Below are positions 56,701-64,000 of a stretch of 64,000 nt of DNA, one piece after another. The position numbers were made by a program, and so were the translations under genes. The notes under the pieces were generated by a model. That model did not search any database. It saw only the letters and a list, made by a program, of their open reading frames with translations, and had not been told where the DNA came from. The stretch is from NCBI GenBank assembly GCA_051294375.1, contig JBJCIZ010000028.1, forward strand, positions 1,177,576 to 1,241,575, read 5' to 3'. How positions within the stretch are numbered: position 1 is the first letter of the stretch; each line of letters opens with the position of its first letter. This DNA comes from Paraspadella gotoi (Eukaryota; Chaetognatha).

Positions 56701-56725
56701 CGCCGCCCTGAACCAAAACCGCCAT
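53720..56725 (-). CDS. MATH-BTB protein, SPOP type
   Basis: Likely Cullin-3 substrate receptor, binding substrates through MATH and Cullin through BTB. Exons: 56725-56674, 56313-56199, 56120-56036, 55943-55685, 55325-55110, 54597-54419, 54248-54118, 53884-53720; about 400 residues. Starts MAVLVQGGD in an ATGGCGG context. MATH: SHTWTIHNFS then CRMKLGTGERTE and ELWVRGCLGVRV. BTB: HADIKLLAGGKTFQAHK, TILAARSPMLSAMF, ALTDVEAETFAQMLEYIYTG. The BACK-like end has SVETIAHTLVLSHLHSAKGLK and TSGWTNLEKSYPHLITE, close to SPOP. MATH is strongly diverged, so one-to-one orthology with SPOP is unclear. Exon 5 lacks one base between CVYGDLCS and NSSSVARLSPD. Several upstream copies of the exon 6 acceptor exist. 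Confidence 0.85.
54572..54740. repeat. 51-bp repeat copied from MATH-BTB exon 6 acceptor
   Basis: Three and a half copies at a 51-bp period (GATTGTTCTG at 54591, 54642, 54693 on plus). Each holds a CTTCAG or CTCAG acceptor followed by ACAATCCTGGCGGCCCGTTC-like exon sequence. 51 bp keeps the reading frame and no stop appears. Confidence 0.9.
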
Positions 56726-57230
56726 CTTGAGGAATCAATCGATTCTTCTTTCGTCTCTTTGTTTGTTTTTTTATTAAATCTTTAACCAATGTTTTGAATC
56801 CGTTTTCTAATTTTATTGATTGTCAATCATTGGTTTTTCTTTTTGGTTTTTTCAGTTTTTTTTCCGATTGGTTTCTTCCTTCAGTTTTGTTTTTTTTCAG
56901 TTTCAACGCAGTCAACTATTTCGCCAAAAAAAAAAAGAATTAGAGACATGAACGGCATTTTTTTTATGAACTACCAACTCGCACAAATTGATTTTATTTG
57001 GGTGGAGATTGTTAAATGTAAAAGAAAAAAAAACTAATCAAATCATCATATAACCATACTCTTTTATTGGAAATAAACTATTCCAAAGAAAACCAAAAAA
57101 ACAATACAGACTAGGGATTAAAGAAAAAAAAAAGGTTGTAGGGCATAAAGACTAAGGAAAGATAAGGAGAAGCAGTAAAGGGCTCCTTCGGTGGAAAGCG
57201 TCGTCGTCGTCGTCGTCGTCATCGTCGTCG
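56726..57230. other. MATH-BTB 5' flank / USP48 3' flank
   Basis: T-rich then A-rich spacer with no gene. A GTC/TCG trinucleotide run (57200-57230) adjoins the USP48 stop codon. Confidence 0.4.
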
Positions 57231-60200
57231 TCAACTCCATCCTCCATTGACGAGTCTCGTCCCTGAGAATCCCGCGGGTCCCCGCTCCTCCTCTTCCTCC
57301 TTGGCCTCTTCCACGGCGATGCAGAGGGACGAATCCCCGGGCTTGTCACCCCTGGCGTTTGGGGGGAGGGGAAAGGGAACGGGGGGAGGGGAAAGGGAAC
57401 GGGGGGAGGGGAAAGGGAACGGGGGGAGGGGAAAGGGAACGGGGGGAGGGGAAAGGGAACCGGGAGAGGACGGGGATTGGGTCAAGGTTGAGATGGAAAA
57501 GTGATTGACACACTTGCTTAAGATGAGGAGTCATTCTTCTAGTGAAATCCACTAATATCTTTTTGATTTTATCAAAGGCGTATGGCAACAGCCGGGTTGC
57601 CTGTGATGCCCATTGGGATGGGGCATCTCACTATCCCACCTGACGAGGATGAGGCACTCTGGCGTGACCCCCAGATCGCCCAGCGTGCGCTCGTCCCCTT
57701 CGAGCCTGACTTTGTTTTCGTCGAAGAAGAGGTTTTGGTCAAAGGCGGCGATTTGAAACTCGGCAAAGATTCGTTTCTTCAAATCCTTGAGAGTTTCGGT
57801 GGAGGAGACTTCCACCTCTCGATCGTTACGGCGGCGGCGGGAGCGGGGAGCGGGTTTGAGGTGGGCGGGGCCGAAGGAATAGGGGAGGCCGAGGGTGCGG
57901 ATCACCTGAGAAGAAAGAAGGAAGAGGGGGAAAAGAAAGAGAAGAAAAAGAAGAGGGTAGAGAGAGAGAAGAGGAAGAAGAGGGAAGAGAGAGAAGAGGA
58001 AGAAGAGGGAAGAGAGAGAAGAGGAAGAAGAGGGAAGAGAGAGAAGAGGGAAGAGAGAGAAGAGGAAGAAGAGGGAAGAGGGAGAAAAGGGAGGACAAGG
58101 GAGAGAGAGAGAGCAGAGAGAGAAAGACGGAAATGAAAAGAAAATTTTTTTTTTTTTTGATAAAAACAACAATTTCTGGATAATTTTTATAAGACAAATG
58201 TTATGCGCGAAGTTTTTTGAAGGAAACCTAAAATCAAACAGACTCACCTCGACTTTCTTATAACAATCAATCACACGAGAAGCTTTAAATCCTCTAACCT
58301 ATCAATGCCCTGTATCAACAAATCTCTCCATCCCCTAACCTCGGACAGATCCCCGCCTTCCTCTTCGCAGTCGCCGTTTTGCTCAGCGACACCGTTAATC
58401 TTTAAGCAGTCTCCTGCAGCGCCGGGAGCGCCGCAACCAGCATCTCCATTTTCCAAGTGAACGACCTTTGCTTTGGGAGCTTCGCAATCCGACGACGCCG
58501 GTCGCTTAGATCCTCCGATAGATGAAGACGACGCCAGGCCTTCTTCTCCGCCGCCGCCGCCGTTGGCGAAAAGACCCGGTTGAAACTCGGGATCGTCCAG
58601 ATCAATTAATCCATTGTCGACGCCGTTTTCGACGCCGTTGACGCCTCCGTGAGCTTTAACGACGCCGACGCCGTCAGTTCGACACTCGGCGTCGCGATCT
58701 CCGAGTTTACGGACGAAGATTTTTCGTCGATCGAATTCGAATCTTTGACTCTGTTTCTCGGTCAACTTGAGACGTGCGCAGCGTCGGCATAGGGGCGGGT
58801 CGTAGATGAGGAGGGGAACGGCACCACCGCCGCTGCTGCTGCCGTCGCCAGCAACGAATTTCGCCGTGACTCTAGCGTCCTCTCCAACGTGAGATTTGAT
58901 GGCGTCAAGTTCGTGAGGCCAGACGAGATCGACGGAAGAATCAAGGATCGTCTGCGCCTCGAGATCGTACATCATGCGGCGGTGCGGACAGAGGAGGAGA
59001 ACGCAGGACCTTGGGACAAAAAGCTAAATCGTCAATGGAGTAATTGACAATCATTGTTGGGATTTTTGGATTGTTGGGAGGAATTCTGACTGCATTTTAT
59101 CGACTGCTCTTAATGAAATCATTCGAAAACCGCAAAATGAAACCTCCAAAACTAAAATAACTCGTCCCACATTAATTACTGCAATATGTAAATGATATTT
59201 TGACAAAACGATTTCTTACATGGAGACGGGCTGATTCTCCGCCGCGGGAAACTTAAGAAAGCGACGAAGCTGAGAGACGAAATGCCGCGGCAGCACGTGC
59301 AGCAGCGGCGACGGCGCCGCGGGATCTTTGACCATCCGATCGTAGAGCATCGCCAAGTCCGGCCTCTTCTCGTTCCTCGCCAATTCTCCCACGTGTTTCT
59401 TCAAATCGGCGGCGACGCGACGAACGATGGTCGTTGCCTCCCGCGCCTCGCGATCCTCGTCCGCGCACGACGGACAGACGGAAGAGTCTTTGGGGAATTC
59501 CTCGGCGCCGGGGAAGTAGCGGAGGAAGACGTCCCAGACGGAGCGAGGGACGAGGCGGCGGACGGACGGTTGCGGATCCAGCCGGCCGTGAGGGCAGCGG
59601 AGATCCTCGTTGAAGACGGAAATCGTTTTTTGTTGAGGCGGATGGCGGTTTTTCGCCGCTGCCGCCGCTGCCGCCGCCACCAGAGAGGAAGACGGAAGAG
59701 GCTGAAAGGCGAGAGGCAGAGGAAGCGGGATCATCGTTGGCGGCGGCGGCGGATTCGGGAAACCGCCTCTCGTCCGCTCTCGTCTTCCGGATCCTCTTCC
59801 TCGCCGCTGCAGGCGCCGCCGCCTCCTCCGACGCCGGCAAGCCGCGCCCACTGAGTGAAGGACTTCTTCCCTACCCAACAGCCCGATGATCCGTCTGGAT
59901 CGTGGGCGGCGCAGAGTCTTCTAATCTCTTTCTTCGAAGTTTCGATTTCGTTTTTGAGTTGAGTCTTTCGACAAACCTCTCGAACGCATTTCTCGCACAT
60001 GGCCGCCCGCCCGCTGAATCGCGGGCCTTCCGATCGATAACGACGATACAATTCCTCCGCCAATTTCTTTTTGATGATTTTCGTGCGAAAAACCTGGAAG
60101 GCGGAGAAAGAAGGGAAGGTGAAGGCGAGGATAAAATGGGATGATGCCTCATCAATGGATCGACCGAAAAATCTGAAAGACAATATCAGTTATGGTTGAC

Positions 60201-63200
60201 GGTACCAAGGATCCTTCAATAATTATTTTAATAAAATAATTATTTGATTTGGTACAAACAAATTGTATCCGCTTCCAGAGGCTATTTCTCTCTCTCTCTC
60301 ATATATTTACTTTCTCCGGATCGAGCTTGCCATGCTTGCAAGCGAGTTCCTTATTTCTAATCGTCTCGACAAGCTCTTCCTTGTCCGCGTCGAAGAATCC
60401 CTTTTTGAGCCAAGCTTTGCTGACGAACTCAAAGTCGTCGTCGTCGGCGTCGTCCGCCTTCAACCACATCCCTCGATGCGTCTCCAGCACGAATTCCTGG
60501 CGCCGCCGTCCGTCCGCCACGCTGTGCACCATCGCGTCCTCGCTCTGCTTGAAGGCTTCGACGAAGGCGCCGTTATCTCGCTCCACGGCCTCGCGGACGC
60601 CGGGGAAGAGGCGCTCCGGCCAAGGGAGGCGCCGGTCGAGGGCGTGCTCGAGGCGGGAGACGGTGGAAGCGGAGGATGCGAGGGAAGAGGAAGAGTTGGA
60701 AGGAGAGGAAGAGACGGTGGAGCCGCCTTCCGCCGCCGATGCGGGATCCACTCTTTTGTACCAAAGGATGTAAGCGTTGGAGGAAGCGTGATGACCTGGA
60801 GGAGGTCGTCCCTTTGGCTTAGACTGTTCCTCTTCCGCCTTAGAGAGATTCAGCTTGACAAAAGGTCCGTTGACCCGGCCGTCGTTAAAGGTGAACCAAG
60901 AGGCTTTGCTGGAGCCGTCAGAATCCGAACCGTATTCTTTAATGCAGTCGATGTAGTGGCCGCTTTTAGAGGAGCAGCCCATGTGGATCAATACTGAGAC
61001 GAGCTCATAGGCACCGGCGGCGGTGGAGTCTGTGATTGGAAAGAAGACAAGAGTTGAAAAAAGATTTGTTCTGATCGAACAAACACAGAAGGAACTTTAA
61101 AATGTCGTAATGTGGCATCCAAAGAAATAGCATTTTTGGAAACTATACTTAAAATTCAAAACAAGTTTTACAAAGGAATTGATATTCCTCACCTTTGCTC
61201 ATGTATTTTCCCAAGTCTAAATTCTCGGGAAATCGAACGCAGTCGGTGAGTTTTTGTCTGACTCTCTCGAACCCGAACCGCATGAATTGAATGCACAACA
61301 TCGGAGGCAGAGATTTGATGGAAGTCTCCAGCACGGCGTCCTGCAGCCCGCAGCTGCCGCAGCGGTACTGATTGCTGCCGCTCATCGTTTCCGAAGCGAA
61401 TTTAGTGTCGAGACAATCGTAAAGATCCTGATGAAAGCGGAAGGAGAAAGCTCGCGCGAACATTACGCACGGTTCTTTNNNNNNNNNNAAAAAGAACCGT
61501 GTACGTCTTAAGCTACAGAGGCAATATTTAATTATTCATCATGACTTTAATGGATTAATCTATTTACATTTTCACTTTTCCGATGTTACTTCCAATAATT
61601 TTTGGAATTATTCGTTCCAGTCTTTTGGTGGAGACAATTCTGTGAAGAAGATTATCTAAAGACTCATTGTTTACCGTTATTTTTTGTTTATTTGATTTAT
61701 ATCATTGTTTTCCCTTTTTACAGCCTCGTGAGCATCGTGTTATTTATTTAATAAGAAAGTAATTGTTCGAGTGCGAGTCCATCATTAACAACGACGACAA
61801 CAACAACGACAAAAACCTCCCAAGCTCCAAATTACCTTCTTCCCGTGAATCGGAAGGATGAGTTCGTAAAAAGTTTCCGAGGACTGCGACGTGATGCCGC
61901 ATTTGCAGCAGGTGATGCCCTTCGTCGATTCCCCGACAAACTCGTTCTGCATCAAATGCCGCACGTCGGGATCGGACTGCGTCTTCAGCCGCGACTCGAC
62001 GCAGCCGCGCAGCAGGCTTGAAAACTCTTCGAAATCCTGCTGCGTCTTGGGATCGATCTGGAGATAGTCGATGAGAGGGCGAGCGTTGACGATCCCGTTG
62101 ATGCTGAAAAGCATCGAAACGAAGACATACTGGAGGTTGGCGATGAGGCTGCGGAAACGAGGGGCGTCGGCGGCGGGATCTGCCGCTGCTGCGGCGGCGG
62201 CCTTCTCCTCCTCATCCTCCTCAGGATCGGAGCGAAACAAGAGATTCCTTATCGTGGGATCGTGAAACCAAAGCTGAAGACAAGAGTTGATGTAGCAGGT
62301 GCCGCCGAGATTCTCGAGCCCGACCCACTTGGACTCGAGACGCGGGAAGAAGAGATCCTCCAACTCTCTCGTCCACTGAGAATCGTCGATGTCATCCCAA
62401 CGACCTTCGCCGATGTTGTGGAGGCAGAAGGGAGAAGAGCAACGGAGGCAACGAGGCTTTTGGCGGCAACGGGGGAAGTTGAAGCAATAGGTTTGACGGA
62501 GATGGCGATCACCGATAGCGTTGAGGTCGCTGATGCTGGGGAGGGGAAGGTTAAGTTGGGAAAGTAGGAAGTGGATTTTTTAACTTAGAATTCTACCATA
62601 TTTAAAATTAATGAGAAATTATTACTTCGATCCCTTTGCGAGCGATTCAACTCCTCACCTTGCGATCCAATTCCATCTCTCGGCCTCTGGATTCTTCCGA
62701 TTCTTCATCTTCTTCGTTGGTTTATTATAATCGTCGTTGTGGTTGTTGTTGTCGTCGTCGTTGTCGTCGTTTTCCGCAAAAACGTCGTCTTGAACGGCCT
62801 CGCGATTCGTCGGTAACGGGTGACGCTTCCGACGGCGACCGGACCACGGAACGGAGACTGCAGTGGACAGTTGGGTTAAAAATCAGACATTTCACATTCA
62901 AGTCCAAAAATACAAAACTTGGGTAATATATGAGCTCAGAACCGCCGCCCCTTCTGTTTGAAGAAACAAAAAAAAAACCTAAAGAATCGACGTCGTCGTC
63001 GGCAGCGTCCTTGACCGCTTCAGCAGCAGCGTCTGCAGCAGCTTCGGCAGCAGCTTCGGCGACGACGTGATCGAAATCGGTGATCAAACTTCGTCGAATT
63101 GCTTCTTCCAATTCCTCCTCTTCAGACGCAGCGAGACCTTAAGACAAACCAAATCTCATACATTAAATATCACTAAATAAATATCATCACAAAATACTAT

Positions 63201-63402
63201 CACAAATTATCACGGAAACGAAAATCGCATAGCTTATAACGTAGCATTAACTTAACAACACATCAAACGTTAAAAAAGTCAAAATAAACATCACTAATAA
63301 CGAAATTCTATCATAAACGCTTGACCCACTACCTGCTTCAACATCCTGCAGCATTTCTGGGAAGGACCGCAGCAACCGCAAAGTCTCCGAGATGGAATTC
63401 AT
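57231..63402 (-). CDS. USP48: Ubiquitin-specific protease USP48 with N-terminal UIM
   Basis: Deubiquitinase, mainly nuclear in vertebrates. Exons: 63402-63333, 63137-62979, 62857-62659, 62535-61836, 61427-61193, 61029-60311, 60093-59764, 59701-59220, 59009-58340, 58298-58248, 57905-57640, 57351-57231; phases close to 1333 residues (human about 1035). The N-terminal extension carries EEEELEEAIRRSL, a ubiquitin-interacting-motif fit, then an Ala/acidic and Asn/Asp-rich stretch. The USP domain shows VGLENLGGTCYINS (catalytic Cys), CRCGSCGLQ-type zinc ligands, SKSGHYIDC (His) and WFTFNDGRV. DUSP-like regions follow (SGCWVGKKSFTQWARLA; CPHGRLDPQPSVRRLV). A C-terminal ubiquitin-like domain ends LGDLGVTPECLILVRGDKPG. 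Two very short introns (62 and 41 bp) are needed for phase. Start chosen by phase with the UIM exon. Confidence 0.92.
57355..57475. repeat. 20-bp G-rich repeat at USP48 last acceptor
   Basis: Five to six copies of GGGGGGAGGGGAAAGGGAAC. On the minus strand this is a long pyrimidine tract ending at the acceptor AACGCCAG of the last exon (57352). Each unit has three G runs on the plus strand. Confidence 0.92.
61469..61498. other. Assembly gap inside an inverted repeat
   Basis: Ten N at 61479-61488 lie between GCACGGTTCTTT and AAAAAGAACCGTGT, which are inverse complements. In USP48 intron 4, about 40 bp past the exon 5 acceptor. Confidence 0.9.
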
Positions 63403-64000
63403 GAGTCAGTTGAGTCATGGTGGGTATTTTTCCAAGTGGGACTTCGCAAGGCTGAGGATATGCTGGGGATCGGCTGAGGATCGGCTGGGGATCTTCTAGA
63501 GTCTAGGGATATGAGGCTGATTCGGTTGGCGATTTCGTGACAAGGCTGATCGGATTTTAAATTCTACAAAATTCTGGAAAATGTTAAATCTATGAAACGA
63601 CGGTACCTATATATCGACAATTTATAAATAAGCGAAAATATGTAGAAAACAAAAACAGTAATTCGAAAAGTAGGTAATTTAAATACATCGTCATGAGACG
63701 CCTTGTATATGCTATATGGCACAGCAGCATTTAGAAACCCCGGCATTTCAGGACAGTAGCATCAAGACGACGCTGCGAATCGAACCTGTCGCAAATAAAC
63801 GCCGTTGAAATTCATCAACGCCGCATCGCTACAAAGTCGCCGTCAATCCATCAATGCGACAAATCCTCAAATTTGGTGCAGAAACTTATTCAAAATAAAA
63901 TCCCGTCCCGACCTCGTGAAAGCGCAGTCGGCACGGCGCTTCACCGAGTGAATGTCTCGTCTTATTTCGGTGCGGGCGGCGCCGTCTCCTGTCCCTGCCG
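63403..64000. other. USP48 5' flank
   Basis: TGAGTCA at 63402-63408 (overlapping the start codon) and 63411-63417, then a CTGAGGAT(AT/CGG)CTGGGGATC-type short repeat at about 63450-63500. No further gene recognised to the window edge. Confidence 0.4.

Noticed and set aside
59240-59764. Frameshift in USP48 between EEEDPEDESGREA and PLPSSSLV
   Set aside because: A 62-bp GT-AG intron (59763-59702) joins both in phase, and introns as short as 56 bp occur in OGT here.

Overview
This window is nuclear DNA from an animal, most likely an invertebrate. Evidence is spliced genes with GT-AG introns, animal-specific families (prolyl 3-hydroxylase, LRMDA, ATG16L1 with WD repeats), GC-rich exons in AT-rich spacers, tRNA-derived SINE-like repeats and a TA-flanked fold-back element. 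I cannot name the phylum. Three runs of ten N mark assembly gaps. A few single-base frame breaks inside otherwise intact exons suggest residual indel errors.

Layout: twelve protein genes, all on the minus strand. From left to right: TMEM62 (1-5266, 3' part off the window), a leprecan-type prolyl 3-hydroxylase (6150-11543), a ZDHHC2/15/20-type palmitoyltransferase (13630-16244), a SPATA2/Tamozhennic-like PUB plus zinc-finger protein (18511-23737), a C2H2 zinc-finger protein (24494-28641), LRMDA (29144-about 31137, first exon uncertain), a large repeat/coiled-coil protein (31973-36604), O-GlcNAc transferase OGT (37499-42645), ATG16L1 (43469-48792), KCTD5 (50167-52108), a MATH-BTB protein of SPOP type (53720-56725) and USP48 (57231-63402). 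I built exon models by hand from splice sites, reading phase and remembered family sequence. Phases close across every full-length model (TMEM62, ZDHHC and MATH-BTB only after the single-base corrections noted).

Functions are mostly unrelated housekeeping, with a ubiquitin/autophagy flavour: USP48, two BTB proteins of Cullin-3 adaptor families, a CYLD/LUBAC-linked SPATA2 homologue and ATG16L1. There is no sign of operons; spacers are about 0.5-2.3 kb.

The most unusual property is structural. Many introns carry short tandem arrays whose repeat unit contains a copy of the adjacent exon-intron junction (donor or acceptor). This occurs in TMEM62 (four introns), P3H1, ATG16L1 and the MATH-BTB gene, and a 41-bp intron in USP48 is bounded by a direct repeat containing AGGT. 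This looks like recurrent tandem duplication seeded at splice junctions, a proposed route to new splice sites and new introns. A dispersed ~24-bp motif containing ATGCAAAT, found mainly in introns in both orientations, is a second unexplained signal; at two sites it lies at the end of a longer interspersed repeat.
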